DNA from: Azolla caroliniana
Taxonomy: Eukaryota; Polypodiophyta
DNA: 64,000 nt
Assembly (NCBI GenBank): GCA_043228905.1
Contig: JBHGNT010000005.1
Coordinates: 1,860,001 to 1,924,000, forward strand
Direction: 5' to 3'
This document shows, piece after piece, positions 49,140 through 63,500 of this stretch. Position 1 is the first letter of the stretch, and every line of letters begins with the position of its first letter. The position numbers and the translations under genes were made by a program. A model generated the notes under the pieces. It was given only the letters and a program-made list of their open reading frames with translations, was not told the DNA's origin and did not search any database.

Positions 49140-52100
49140 AGCTCTGAGAGCAGAGACTTAGTTCTTTGTTGGGAAGTAGAGATGGATGGAAGAAACAGAG
49201 CACAAGTAAAACAACAGAGTAAGAAAAGAATGAAGAGTTTTGAAGATGAAGTAGTGTGTTTGTGTGTATATGGAGAGAGAGAGAGAGAGAGACTTTACAT
49301 CTTCTTCTTCTGATTCTTTCATATTCATAGGGTGTGATTTTTGCAACGGTTATGTTTTGCTATATGTAGGTAGTAGATAGATAGAAGACATAAGAAGAAG
49401 AAGAAGAGGCTTCTTGTAATGCGAAGAATCATAGAACTCACGCCGAAGAGAAGCCGCCTATTATTTATTGCCCTTCCCCAAACACCCGATGAAAGATGCA
49501 CCCTTTGGACAGTGTCACCAGATTGTCTCTTTTAAGCTCTTCTGGATCGACTAGATCGTCTCTTTTAAGCTCTTTTGGTTCATACGATCGAAGACAACCT
49601 TACCACACTATACCTTTGAACCTAGGTGGAAGAAGACTGCATGCGTGTACCTATCACATTTCACATTTCATATTAATTTGAAGTCTTGGTAGAGTTACTA
49701 CTCTACGATTCATGATGCAATTAGTTATCTTGTTAGCCATCACATCCATGATTGCTCTTCTACTTACAACTTGTAGCTTCTATATAATCTTCTTGAACAA
49801 AATAACTTCATAACAAATAATGCATACTTTCCCTCGCATAATTATATTTCCATCCCTTTCTTACATTCCAACATGTAATAGTTGTAATTCTCCGTGGGAT
49901 CATCACAATTACAAATTTACAACATCATTAGAGCTTATGAGTATCAATGTGGACACTTGTCTACATAATTTTGCGCTAACAATTATCAACATATCGACAA
50001 CTTCTCATGCTCATATTGCACCTCATAATGATTAAAAAGTATTGCATCATATTTATGCTTACAACATATTATGTATATGCATAACCTTAGGAGCCAATTG
50101 TAAAACTAAATTGATGGATAGGACTGTTAGGAAACTAGTTAACCTAGGAACTAGGACTAACCCAGATGGACCTATGATATGTGGGGACACATACTCGTAT
50201 GGGAGCCTTAGGTGTTGAGCTATATGAAGATAAGGGGACTAGTTATTCCCCCTTCAATATGACATTTTTAGACATTGTTGAGACTCTATTGGTGAGGCCA
50301 AGGTATAAAATAAGTGTATATCATATATCTATGGCATTTGGTGATTTTTTTTATTGTTTAAAGCTCATGGTTTAGGATTAGGTTTCTTATTTAGTGCGCA
50401 CGTGTTTGGAATGCTCCAAAAGCAAAAGAAAGCATGAACAAGGTGCAAAGGGCACATTGACTTCATGTCATCCCCACCTTCCTCTGACTTATCATCGACA
50501 ACTTGTTTAGGGATCCAAATGTAAAGCAAGACAAACTGCTTCGATAGCACTCATCCAATAAATAGTCAGATTTTATGAGTGGGTGTGGGGGAAAGGCACT
50601 ATGCATAGGAATCAACATCACCATGATAGATAATTAATTAAGTAATAATGTTGGATGAGGAAGTGGAATGGACTACTGAAATTGATCCTAAAGTTTAGGC
50701 TTTATTCTAGTGTGTACGAGGTTTAACATTGAAGTTTTGAGTTTAGGGTTTCAAGTAGTCTTTAAATTGTATGTGTTTTGGAGCCATAACATTACATTTA
50801 TACACATCTAGAAATTTATCAAGTAAAATGCAAGGAATCATTTATAATTTGAGAATTAGGAATTTAGTTCAAGGTTTAGGTTCTAGGGTTTGGGTCGATG
50901 GTGTGCCATGCTTGTGGTTTTTGACATAATGCATTCTCAATTTCTCACCAATATTGCATCATCATTGACTATCATCACAAAACAAGAGAGCATATTCTAA
51001 GAGGTTGGTTGTGCTTTCTTCATCAATAGAAATCGACGAGAGACATGGCAAATTCATTATACTAATCTCTATCATTTTAAGTATCCTTATAAAGATGATA
51101 AGCACTAGAGCTTAATGTTAAGATGCAAACATTCCATTGATTGTTGAAACAAACTCTCACTCAATTATGGTGCTTTATTGCTTATAGTCTTTAGGGCAAC
51201 ACCTACTTTGTAACAATCATTACAAGATTTCTATTTTGATTTTGATACAGAATATGAAGTATGCATGTAGATTAATCAAGAGAGAATGGCCGTAAATTGT
51301 TTCATCGACACAATAATATGGAAGAGACATCACATTCTCACATACACACTTGTTTGTTCTTTGATAGAAAAATGAAGTAAGCTTACCTACCTATACCCCA
51401 CATGATAGTCCATGGATATAAAAGGATGATAGTCCCCGTTGCTAAAGAGAAGAAATTGTTTTATGCTTATGGGAAATTGGAGCTATTATAATAAATATTA
51501 TATCCTACGCCTAACTACATAACATGAAAGAAATTGGATTATTGTTTAAATTATGTTCAGTTTTTGGGTTTCAATATATGAAACTATTGCTCACCTAATA
51601 CACACTAGTGTATCCATGCACCTTATACAACCAATTCCTTTTGTACTTTGTGAGAGCTATTAGTGCACGAGGATCTTTTTAGGGTCGGCAACACATTGCT
51701 CCTCCAAAACATCTAGTTGCATACTCATGTCCTCGTGTCTCAAATGCACAAAAGTTTGTGATTTTCTATATAATGCATAAACAATATGTAGCAAGAGACT
51801 CTCTCTCTAGCAAAAGCAATGTCGTAAACAAGAAACATTGACGACCACCCCATGATCATGCCTAGCTAGATCTAGCAAGGTATGCAGTGCTTGTGGAGCC
51901 CATATGAGTTTGAAATTGTGTCACCAATGGTGCTCCGTTCTAGTTCAAAATTTCGAATGCGGACATTTTTACCCAAGGCACTCACCATGTGATGGTATTA
52001 ATCGAACGAGTCAGTGAAGACCAGTTTTGTGCACCGGCAATAACGAGTTCACGATGAGCGAATTATGTACACATAGTAGATCAATGGAACGAGAGTTTGC

Positions 52101-52443
52101 GACCGCTCAGACCAAAAAATAAAAGACAAAGACGAAAAAGATGACCCTTTTTCCACATATACATATATCATATATGACACACAGATGGGGCAGTTTGATT
52201 GTCTTTGTCAAGTTATTATTATTAGCTCACAAATCCTAATAAGCTCTTACTCTGTCACTGTATGGAATCAGAGCCTTATGTTCTTCTCATTCAGCTTCTT
52301 CTTAACACACACACACACACACACAAACCAACTACACATATGTACACTTGTCTTACTCTGTTGTACTAAATTGGATCGGAATTCTATTTTTCAATCATAA
52401 TGCAATGAAAAAAAGCTTATTGAATTCATATGAGTATGTGCCA
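49140..52443. other. Intergenic, tetraspanin to TMEM87-like (5' to 5')
   Basis: No gene recognised. It contains a CT/GA run at 49273-49291, a 33-bp tandem pair (GATYGTCTCTTTTAAGCTCT at 49521 and 49554), dispersed-repeat copy B (50238-50308), and a CA run at 52303-52324. Both promoters are presumably at its ends, but no element stands out. Confidence 0.5.
50238..50308 (+). repeat. Dispersed repeat, copy B
   Basis: GGGACTAGTTATTCCCCCTT followed by a block ending ATTGTTGAGACTCTATTGGT. It matches copy A at 36508-36575 block by block with small indels. Confidence 0.6.
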
Positions 52444-55162
52444 ATGATGAGAACCCATTTCCTCTGCTTTTGTTTCTTCATCTGGATCCATTCTGCCAGT
52501 ATCCAGAATGTTCAGTGCTCTGTTCATCACTACTCTAACAAACAGTTCTCAGCTCTTCAGAATGGATTTGCTTTCTATGGTGGGAGTGAAGGAATGAAAT
52601 CCTCTTCTTCAAGATCTAGTCAAAATGGTGTGGCAGATGGTAGATCTTACATTGGGTAAGTCTTCAATCTAATCCGAAAGAGAATCCTTCCATAATGTAG
52701 GCTAAAATCGTGGTATTGAAGTAAGTAAATTCCATTTTTTTTGCATGTTAATATGGTATTTGACAAAAATATATACACTCACTCAGTTGCTTTGATGTGG
52801 AATATCATATGTCCATGCATATTCCAAATTGAAGCAACGACATGTATGTATATATACAAATCTAGATGTATGTATGCCTATTCCACATCAAAGCAGCTAC
52901 ACGTGTATAATTACACATCAATATGTATGTCTGTATGCATATTCAACATCAAAGCAACTGCGTGCGTGTGTGTGCGTGCACGCGCATACTCATCTATATG
53001 CATGTATATGTATGTCATTTTTTTCTGTATGTTAGGGTTTTATTATCTCTCTTTTTAATGTTAATATTTCTATGTGACCATGTCTATATATGTTGGATTT
53101 GTGACATTATGCATGGTGTTGTAGTTTAAGTAAGGACTTTATCTTTTCCTTTCTAATATATGTATGTATGTTGTTGCTTTCATGTAGTAATGCTATGTAC
53201 ATTTGAGTTTTTTTCCCTTTTAATGATATTTCACCCCATCCATATATGTGGCTTACTTCATGGATTTGTTGCATTATGCTTTGTTTGTTCAAAGAGCTGG
53301 ATTAATGTGTCAACCAATCTCTAATTCTCAATGGAAAATGTTTTTTTTTTCTTTTAGATTTGATTCGATCAACTTCAAACACATAAGTAGATCCAAAGGT
53401 GGTTTGATTCAAGTCATCATTTTTGAAGTATCGGATAAAGATAATGTTGGGGGAAGAGATGCTCTTTGTTGCACCTCCGATTTGGCAAAGAATGAGGGAT
53501 GCGATGAAGGGAAAGTCATCATAAAACCTTCTTTATATGACCCACATTGGCCAGTCTCAATCTCCATCAATCTCGAAGCAAATCTACCTCAAACTTCAAT
53601 ACATATTGAAAGGGTAAACATCACCAAGACGGGATTTTATAATGTTTTCTTCGTGTTTTGTGATCCCGAGCTAAAAGATCTAATCATAGATGGGTCTACA
53701 ATCTGGAAAAATCCTTCTGGCTACCTCCCTGGAAGCATGGCACCCTTGTTATCATTCTATGGAAAATTGTCACTTGCGTATATGCTTCTTGGATTGGCAT
53801 GGTTTCTTTTGTGTCTTAGGAATTGGAAAGATGTGGTGCAATTGCACAAATACCTTACACTCATTATAGCATTGGGGATGTGTGAGACAACTCTATGGTA
53901 CTTTGACTATGCAAATTTCAATTCTAGTGGTTTTAGACCAATTGGCATAACGATTTGGGCAGTAACGATCGGGGCACTAAAGAAAGTGATTTCACGAGTA
54001 CTTATGTTGGCCATATCAATGGGCTATTCTGTTGTTCGCCTTACTCTAGGTGCTGAAACCTTAAAGATAGCCATACTTGGTGGCACTTATTTTCTTGCGG
54101 CTGAAGCTTTGGATATCTTTGAGAATGTTGGTGCTGTCAATGATCTCTCTGGACAAACCAAAATCTTCTTTGTTTTTCCGGTGGCTATCTTGGATGGTAT
54201 CTTCATTATATGGATATTTGCATCCTTATCCAAAACACTCGAGAAACTCCAGGTAAGACACTTGTCTCTTCAATGCTCACTCAAAACAAAGAAAAAACTG
54301 TATAAAAAGGTTCGTATGTATGTATGCATGTTCATTTACATACATATATACCTGTGGATGGCATCACTCACGTCCTCATAAAGTATGAGAGAGATAGAGA
54401 GAGGATGACCAGTGATTATTTCTTCTTCTTTTCAGGCCAGGAAATGGATGGTGAAGCTAAACTTCTATAGAAAACTTACAAATACTTTGTCAATTTGTGT
54501 AATGATAGCAGTAGCTTGGATAGGCTATGAGGTAATTTATAATAGAAATCAATAATGATGATAAATTTGACTTCTTTTGTCATATGATTGCAAACATATT
54601 GCACGAAAGTAACCATGTGAGGGTGGTGGTCATGATTTTTTTCAGTTCTATTTCAAGACCAGGGATGCAAATGGTGAAGAATGGAGGAATGCATGGCTGA
54701 TTAGTGCTTTCTGGAGTATCCTGACATTGCTATTGTTAAGTTTCCTCTGCACCCTTTGGGCACCATCACAGAATTCTGAAATGTAAGTGATCTTCCCTGT
54801 TTCTTTCCCTTTTTGTTTGTAAACTCCTCTGATTTTTTGTTTGATTTTCTATATAGAAGAGAAATAGTTGGGAATGTAGATTTCCTCGTCTTTGTGGGTG
54901 TTTTATGCTAGGTTTAAGAGTGTGCTAGAATATTTGTTTTTTCCCTAGGTTTAAGAGTGTCCCTTACAACGTTTTTTTATGTGTGTGGGTGGGGTGTAGA
55001 TTTGAGTGTTCAGAAGATACTGGAAGGTCTTTCGACGAAGAAGATGCTATTCTCTTAACGTCTATTGTGAGTGTAGAGCCACATAAGAGTAACTTGAAGG
55101 ACAACCATACCAAATCTAGCCTTGATGATGATAAAGATTTCGAGGATAACAAAAGGGAGTAG
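52444..55162 (+). CDS. TMEM87-like seven-transmembrane (lung-7TM/GOST) protein
   Basis: Exons 52444-52655, 53358-54252, 54436-54531, 54646-54782 and 55000-55162, in phase, give 500 residues. Seen: a signal peptide (MMRTHFLCFCFFIWIHSAS), a lumenal beta-rich domain with a Cys cluster (ALCCTSDLAKNEGC), and then seven hydrophobic spans starting at LSLAYMLLGLAWFLLC and including LTLIIALGMCETTLWYF, ITIWAVTIGALKKVISRVLM and WSILTLLLLSFLCTLW, ending in an acidic, Ser-rich cytosolic tail. This layout is that of the GOST family (TMEM87, GPR107/108), Golgi/endosome membrane proteins linked to trafficking. WYFDYANFNSSG and GYSVVR favour the TMEM87 branch. An in-frame ATG at 52405 would add 13 residues ahead of the signal peptide; 52444 is preferred because the hydrophobic core then sits at the N-terminus. 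Confidence 0.92.
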
Positions 55163-56493
55163 CTTCTCTCCTTATATCACCTTCAGCTCATGGGGTCATG
55201 TATTTTTAAAGGTTATATATGTAATGTATATTTCAAGGTACATATCGTATATACAACCCATTGTTTTTTAGCTGTGTCTACTATTGGTGAGACAGGCTAT
55301 TGTCTCGACAAGCCTAGCTTGAAAATTAAAAAATGTCTGTAAATCTATCAACTTTTACGGCTATTTCAATAAACTCATAGTGCCAAGGACTTTTTATTTA
55401 TTAAGAAAGTGTATCAATTTATATATTTGTAAGTGTATTGATCTCTCTTCTTGTGTTGAATATATGTGTGAGGTTGTAAACTTGACATGTTCTTTACTAA
55501 AGAAAAGACTGCGAGAAAAGAACTAAAACAAGTAGACCAATTGAAATGGGTAATTTAACCAAGAACTCATGTCAATGTGATTGGGGCAAGACATAGATCT
55601 AGGATTTTTGGATATATAAAAGAGCTAGACACCTTTATGTGCTTTTCACTCCTATTCTCAATTCTACTTACTTTCCTTCTAATCTATTGGTTGACATTAG
55701 TATCGGTTAAATAAAGCTAAAGTATGCCCATTAGGGATGCATGACCCTTTGATTGACCACAATTTGGACTGTTATGGTCGCCTCAGGGCATAGATCTCTA
55801 CCTACACTCTCAGGGGATCTACTGCTTGATTCATTGTCATTGCACATACCAAACTCAATGTATGAGCTAGAGATTGCTCCAACATATGATGTGTCCACTC
55901 TATTAGCTGATTAATGTGCCTTACTTCAGGGATGGAAAGCCAGTTGTGAAGTATGTTAGATGGAAAGTAAGACCTTAGTGTTCATGAACTTTTAATACTG
56001 TAATTATCCATTGCTCATAAAACAAAGCTGCCGTGATCAACTACTAAATCTCCAAATCTCCAAGAAGATTTCTTTGGTGTATGCTCTATCTAACGATGGA
56101 TTCCAAAGCATATGGTGTAAATATCCAACTTCATTAACAATGAAGCATCATAGTCTTCATTAAGGAGAGAACTAGGGTAGGAGTTCTCATTAGAAATCCT
56201 AGTATGTGTAGAATGTCATTGTAAAAATATCCATGCAAATGATGAGTAGCCCTCCTTATTTTTTGTTCATATACATACATACAATCATGTGCAAGTTTTT
56301 GCTATCACTTCATTAGAAGCCAATCTCATTGGGCAGACGTAGACATACATTTATCAATGAGAGCTTTGGCTAGAAAAATGAAATGGTCACATATTTGAGA
56401 AATCATGGCTGTTTACTATATACATATATACAATATTCACTTGATGATTCAACTAGAACCTGATAAACTCTATGATCACCCCACAATATTTCA
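55163..56493. other. Convergent spacer, TMEM87-like and glyoxal oxidase
   Basis: Contains the two 3' ends. AT-rich with no recognised gene or structured repeat. Confidence 0.6.
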
Positions 56494-59400
56494 TTAAGGA
56501 GACACAACTTGCACCCATATTGCAACCCCGGGGATTCCCATCACCACTGGGAACATCATGTAATATGTTGGTGGTGCTATATTGTCATTAGGGGGTGCTG
56601 TAACTGTCACAACAAATAGGTTATTCCCAACTTGTATGGGAGGAGAAGTCTTCATTCTCAATAGTCTTTGGCCTTGGGAAAAAGAATGTGTGCTGAAATA
56701 TGAACTCACTAAGTTCATCTCTACAACCATAGGGAAACTTTGGCATGAAAATGTGACGTTAAATACCAAACCATGGGTCAACCTATTTGGACTCGAATGT
56801 ATGGTTGGCTTCCTTGGTAAGTATGGTGCATTGAAATAAAAGGGCAACCATGCCTCTAGTCGAAGCTCTGTGCGGAAATCCCCATCGAAGGTGTAGAATT
56901 CATGTGGGTTACTCCCTGCAATCAAAACTCGTCCATCGACAAGCAAGTTTGCAGTTGAATGGTACATTCTAGGGATTGTCCCCGCAGGTTGGAGGATGAA
57001 ACGTGCTTGTGGATAAGATCTTGGACGATAGATTACCGGATTAAGGGCAGGGTTAGAGGCATAACCCCATCCTTGAGACCCATTTTGTGCACCATTGATT
57101 ATAAGAACATCTCTGTTTGGTAGGAGGATCATGTCACCCATGCACCTTCTAAGGGGCATAGTTTCCATTGTCCATGATGGGTTAGGAGAAGTAACGACCA
57201 TTCTTCCACATGTATTTGAACATCCTAGTTGTAGTTTGGGTTGAGCAAAGGCTCCAAGTTGTGCCCCACCACAAACTAGCACCTCGGCAGATTGATAGTT
57301 GTCAGTAGGTGCATCAAGGGGGAGGAGCACTGAACTTCCAGCTGATGGGTAGTTCCTCGGATTCCCAGGAATAGTTGGGTAGGTTTTGAGGACAATGTTA
57401 CTTTTGTAATCGAGCAAAATGGAATCACGGTTGGCGAAAATGAAGAGATGACCATTCGGTAACAAGTGGACAAATGGATACAAATTATCACCTACATCAA
57501 ATGGTCCAAAAGTTTAGGCTTACTAATCAATAATAAGATACGTTCCTAGTATTTGTATTCATATTTTTGAAGATTTCAAGCACTTATAAAATTTTGGTGT
57601 TTGTGATTAAAAACAGTATATCTGTAAATCTCAATTTGAATATAACATCTCATTTTGTTTCAATCAAGCGAGTCCAGGATGCTTTAAATTTAGCATCAAC
57701 TTTGGAAGAAACCCTCGAGTTGTGACATCATAATGAATCCTTTGTTTTCTATTTGAATTTAGTAGCGTAAAATGTACTCGTGTTTTAACATAACCATTTT
57801 GCATAAAGAAAAAACATTCAAGATCCAATATGCTAGTCTCCCGATTGGAAGCTGGATATTGGGTTTATCTATATTAAGATTCAAGAACCTAAGCATTGAC
57901 AATGTTGATTTGTTTGTATATTGCTTTCCTTATTTGGCAACCTACTTTTCTAACTCGATGACCAAGAATCAAACCTTTAGACTAACTGACTATTCACAAG
58001 TGCAAATCTACAAGTGGGGTTACAATGCTTCCCACCATCAAATATAAAATGCACCAACCTCACACCATGTCTCCAAGATGGAAACCCCAACTTGCCCCCT
58101 TCAGAACATATGTATGTTTACTTAAGAACACAAACATCCTTATGAAATACTTAAGGTACACTATAACACTCTTTTAAGGGTCCCATAGGCCATGTTTTCA
58201 TGCATCCATCAAGATATTAACATATCTTGTTCTTAATCTTGAGCTCTTTAGCATAGTTTATTAGTCTTTTAATTAATTGTCTCTTTCTAATGTTAGCATT
58301 TGCATTCTTTGTATTGTGAAACAAATGACTATGAATTTTCTAAAAGCATACTCTAGGAGCGAACACTTAAACATGCATGCTCTCAAACTGAAATAATGAG
58401 GATGTTTTTTCAATCACGAATGTGACATCAAACCCATTACTTGAGAGGAACCTAGTGCCTTAACGTTGCATATCATGACATTTGTCATGTTCATCATATA
58501 TTGGAATATGAAAATTTCAAAAACTTACCTTAATTTAAACTATGATGTATCAAGAAAATAGTTTCACATTCTTTTGTAGCACAAATATTTTATTTAGCAC
58601 TAATCCCTTCCATTCTTTGCCACCATACTCACTTTTTCTTTTGCACCCCAAAGCTACAATTGAGCTTTTGATCATGGATGCACAAACTACACTGCATTGC
58701 AAATTCCTTGGGTAAAGTTTTTGAAATCAAGGTTCCTTGTGATATTTGCAACCACATTGCAATATTTCAAGTATAGTTCAATTAGTTAAATTGCAGGAAA
58801 TAGGTTTGAAGCTCCATAAAATCTACTCTACGATACATATTCTTAGGATATTTCAAGGTATAGCCTTTCTAACATAAAAAAAACCAAACTTTTGTAAAAG
58901 GCCTTGTACATATTTCTTTCAAATAAAAAGTGTACACAATGCCCCACACATATTTCTTTCGGAGTATGATATGTAAGAGTGTTGTAAGAGTGTAAAATAC
59001 ATTATCTCTTGTTATTTGTAATGTGGAATGTATCTTTGATGAGAGAAAAAATATTTTTGTGTTATAAGAAAATAATTGACGAAAAGATGGGCATTATGTA
59101 ATCATTGAGTATTCACCTCCTATGGTTTTAACCTGCACTTTATATTGAAAACAAAAATGTAATCATGTAGGTGATGGTGTAGGTGATGGGATAACATCAA
59201 AAAATGCTTGTGACAAAGCAAAAACCTTATTGCCTATTCTTAGAAAACACCTCCCTAGTTTCATAGCCAAATCAGTAAATAGGATTATGCCTACAATGTA
59301 GATAAAATCTATGAATATTTTGGTTCATGGAGGAATTTATTGGGTATTATTACTCATGGATGATAATTACCCATTTGTATTTGTTGAGGACAAAGATGAT

Positions 59401-60548
59401 CCAAAGAGTTTACACTGAAGGAGTTAGACAAGGATTAAACCATAAAGTTTGTTAATAAATAATAACTACCCAATGTACTACCAAACAAGTTAGATGTGGA
59501 AGTTTGTGCCAAATGCCACTAAGGAAATGAACATATTGGGCGACCAACTATTGCAACCTTTGCATGTAAGGGGAGGGAAGGTCTAGGCAGGGATGGACAT
59601 GGGAAATGTTTGTTGTTGATCAATGGGAGTTGTGGGCCTCGTTGATCGTTCATTGTGTGCATTGGTTATAAGTGAAGACAAAGGATAAACAACAGATGCA
59701 ATGCAAGAGACCGGATGATTGGCAATATAAAATACAAGGATATTATTAGGCTTTAACTCTATGATAAATATTAAGTGAGAGTGGTATATGTATTGCGATT
59801 TGGAGCTTGGGAATACAGACGAAGAATCATGATGATGGTTCATTAAGCTTATTTTGTAATATATGCTTGTTTATTTATAAAACAAAGACGGTTGAAGAAA
59901 GTAGGATGAAATCGTACCTTCAAAGTTGTTCACATCATAGAGGAATTTGAGGAAGAAGCTACGTTGCGAAGGGGGGCGAGGGAAGAATTCGTATGTGAAA
60001 ACGGAACGACCGCCCACAATTATGACACGCCCATCGGGAAGAAGTTGGTTGGTGGCATACCAACGAGGATCTACAAGGGAGGTGGTTGGATTGTGTGGGA
60101 ACTCAACCCAATCACATGTGCTAGAAGAAGGGCATGGAGACAATCTACGAATGGTAGACTTCCCATCAAAATCACCACCCGTGTGTAGAAGTGTACCATC
60201 AGGCAAGAATTGGCCGGAAGAGCACCATGTGTCACTGAAGATGAATAGTGGGCGGATAGAATTGAGGCCCGGTGTAAACATGACGGAATGTGCTGTACAA
60301 TCATGCTTTAGGACTAGGTCTTGTGTATTGTCACGACAATGTGTAGCCAAAATTCGCGAGGGACCAATGTTGGTGCGATCTAATAGCACCACTGTGTTGA
60401 ATCGTGTCACTGCTGTGTGCATCGATGCTATCCCCGCATTCTCTATCAAGAATTCATACCTCCCGACCACCTCCTTCATGATCAACCCATTCACCAGTAT
60501 TTGTAGGGGCACACTCATCATCACCACCATCCATATAAACTTCAACAT
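56494..60548 (-). CDS. Glyoxal-oxidase-like copper radical oxidase
   Basis: Secreted oxidase that oxidises aldehydes with release of hydrogen peroxide, probably in the cell wall. Exons 60548-59918 and 57491-56494, in phase, give 542 residues. A signal peptide (MLKFIWMVVMMSVPLQILVNG) leads into a kelch-type beta-propeller with repeats such as LLPDGRVIIVGG and LLPNRDVLIINGA, then the C-terminal DUF1929 domain (THSFSQGQRLL...PPTYYMMFPV). All five copper/radical residues known from glyoxal and galactose oxidase can be placed: Cys109 (DTWCSSGQF) and Tyr164 (DPRWYATNQ), which form the thioether cofactor, Tyr387-His388 (IPRMYHSTANLL) and His479 (STHSFSQ). The enzyme should be active. The single intron is long (2426 bp) and holds nothing recognisable. 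The long frame on the opposite strand of exon 1 is a shadow. Confidence 0.95.
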
Positions 60549-63500
60549 ATTCCTTTATGAAGTAATCAAGCACAGTTATTTGTTTTAAAAATGGTTCATT
60601 GACATAGCCTACTTCATAAGGTATCAAATGCCTTAATCCTAAATGCACTTTTGTGGATTACATAAAGTTTTGTGGCATCATTATCACTGGACAACTTGAT
60701 CAATGAACCAATATATAACTATGTAAGGATGGATGTCATAGTCAAATATCGATGGCAAGCTATATAAGGATATTAATTTTGACACAAATATATGTTCTCT
60801 TTCAAAACTTACATATGCATACCTGTTCAAGTACCTCAACACCATTTATAGTGATAAGTCTTGTTTTATTATTGAAAATCGTGTTGATTAATGTATTCAA
60901 GTAAACTTAAAGTTTCATGACCAACAAAAGAGTAAGTAATTGGAAAATATATCCATGAAGGAAACATGCAAGGGTCAAATGAGAGGTATTGAGGCAATTG
61001 AAAGTAAGATAGACCAAAGGCATTCACTTATTTGAGAGATAGGAAAACATATATATACAAGTGCGAAAGAGAAACTCTTGCTTGAAAGTGTTTGATATAC
61101 TTGATGCAACATAAAGTTGTGCTTGGATTAAAATATAAGGTTCAAAGCACGAAGACCAACATATATGTATATAATATCTTCTAGCCCAGGTTGTGAGGTT
61201 GAACTCCAATGATTTGTTGGCTAAGGTTTGGAATCCCGTAAAGAGCAAGTACATAATGATAAATGACCAAGCGCACTCTACAATGAAAGATAGTTTGATG
61301 CTCATTTTATCAATGGCATAACATCAAGAAGTTTTAAGAGAGGAATTTTGCTCTTTGTAATGATATGCAATGATTTGAGGGTTCCCTCTTGCTAATTAAA
61401 TTACAAATATTAAAAAGGAGTGAGAGTACATAGCAATGTTTAGTCTAAACATATTATAAGTTGATACACATCGAAGTGGAATTCTTGCATCACTCCAAAT
61501 TACCCAAACCATAAAGAGTGGACGTCAGTCAAAGATAACATACTAAATATATATTACTAAAAACCGACAAGAATGATCCCATAACTAGACTATGTTTTGT
61601 CTTCCTAATAACTTGATAAGTGACTTTGAGTATACGACAAAGATCCTCATGTGGTAAGCCAACATGGGGAATAATTGTTTACAATGGAATGTTTCTAAAG
61701 TAAAATGCCTTGAGTGAGAAAGATGCAATACGTACAAGTTAATGAGTTTGTAAATCCACATTGCAAAGTATGGAGATATAAGTTCTAGATATGTTAAAAG
61801 AATAACCAAAGCCTCTGAATCACCGCGAATTAGCAAAATGTTACTCCGAACAATATGTCTCAACAAGAATGAAAAGAGAAATGTTGTGCCACTATTACAT
61901 ATGCTCCATCAATTTTTAAAGCAAGGGAATGTTTAAGCACTGATTTATAGTCCCCTAAAATAATTTATAAATAAAAATAAGAGATGCCTCCTGATATCCC
62001 TGCATGGCGTAGATAGTAAATAGTGATCATTCATAATCATGGACATGCTTACATTCAGTAATGCTTTCATGTCGTTAATTAAGATATAGTAACAATACAA
62101 GATCTTCCAACTCCAAAATCAGAATTTATGGAAAAGAAATGCCATAGGTATTGGTTATAATGGCATCATCAAGTAAAAGGCCACTATGCCCATGCATAAC
62201 ACTATCTTTGTAGCTCATGTGCACTGAAGAGGAATATAATGGCCTCACCAACACACAAGCAGCTATGCCATTGTGTTAATGCCTTCGTGGCTCACGTGCT
62301 CACGTATTCACTAATGCATATAATGAGAAGCAATGCATGCAATTATGAAGGGAAGACGATCCTATAAAACGAGATCCAAAGTAAGTCGATGAAATAGGAT
62401 ACAACACTATCTTCTCGCAATGCATGTTTAGGATACAACACTATCTTCTCTCAATATGAGCCATCAAAAGAGAAGTAGAAAGCATGTACATTCGTGTGAT
62501 TATCTATGTATAGTGTAGCTACATCACAACATACAAGATATGTCAGAAAGATGTGGCATGAAATCCCCTCTTTTTGTGTCTATAGAAATTCCACCACTAA
62601 TAAACTAGTCATGAATGCCGCACATACCATCAAGCTACTATTTTTTGGGTAGTTACTATTGTAGAAATTTCAGTCATTACTGACAAATAGTAATAATAGT
62701 AAACCCAAAAGGTTGAAACCACTAGTTTCGGAAAGACTACAGCATGTTGCTTTCTTCATTTTGCCATATAATTCATTTTAGTTTGATACACACAATCGAA
62801 TATAAAGAAAATTGTGTACTCAATGCAATCGATCGAGTAAAGAGATTGGTGACGGTAAAAAGTTGTACATATAGAAACTTTATAAAAAAGCTCCACAACT
62901 AATAAAAAGAAGGCCTAGTCCAAAGAGAGGTGGTGAACATGTTAAAGGCATGTCAAGGGATAGTGCTAAATTCTGATCATGAGCCTAGTCCACATAAACC
63001 TCATTCTCTAAATCGTCAATGGAGTTTGGGACATTAGAGGAGTTGGGGCCAATCACATTGACATTACGAGTTCCTTTAGGAGACTCACAATCTATATCAA
63101 TTAACATACTACGCGTGTTATAATGTAACAAGATATATCGACTTTTAAGAACAATCGACCTACAAAAAAAACCAACCAGGATTGTTTTTTCATTTTAAAG
63201 AAAAACCATCATAAAAATGAGCTTTTCATTCACTAGACAAACATTTACATAATGAATTTCTTCAACATCAAATTTCATTAAGACGAAATGATTGGTCTCA
63301 GGGGGGCTATGCACAATGTGCATTGATCAATTGATAGATAAATGCTGATTTTGAACAGCCATTTCGTCCAATTCCAAGGCTCGAAATGATTCAAGTTGAT
63401 CTTTGTTTATTCAAAACTCTCGGTAGGTTAACAAGACTTGTTAATTTCCCAAACACTCACAAGTTGAGGATGCTGTGAGGATGCTCTGACGGGAGAAATG

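Noticed and set aside
59947-60588. 213-codon frame antisense to glyoxal oxidase exon 1
   Set aside because: Shadow; the opposite strand carries all the catalytic residues in frame.
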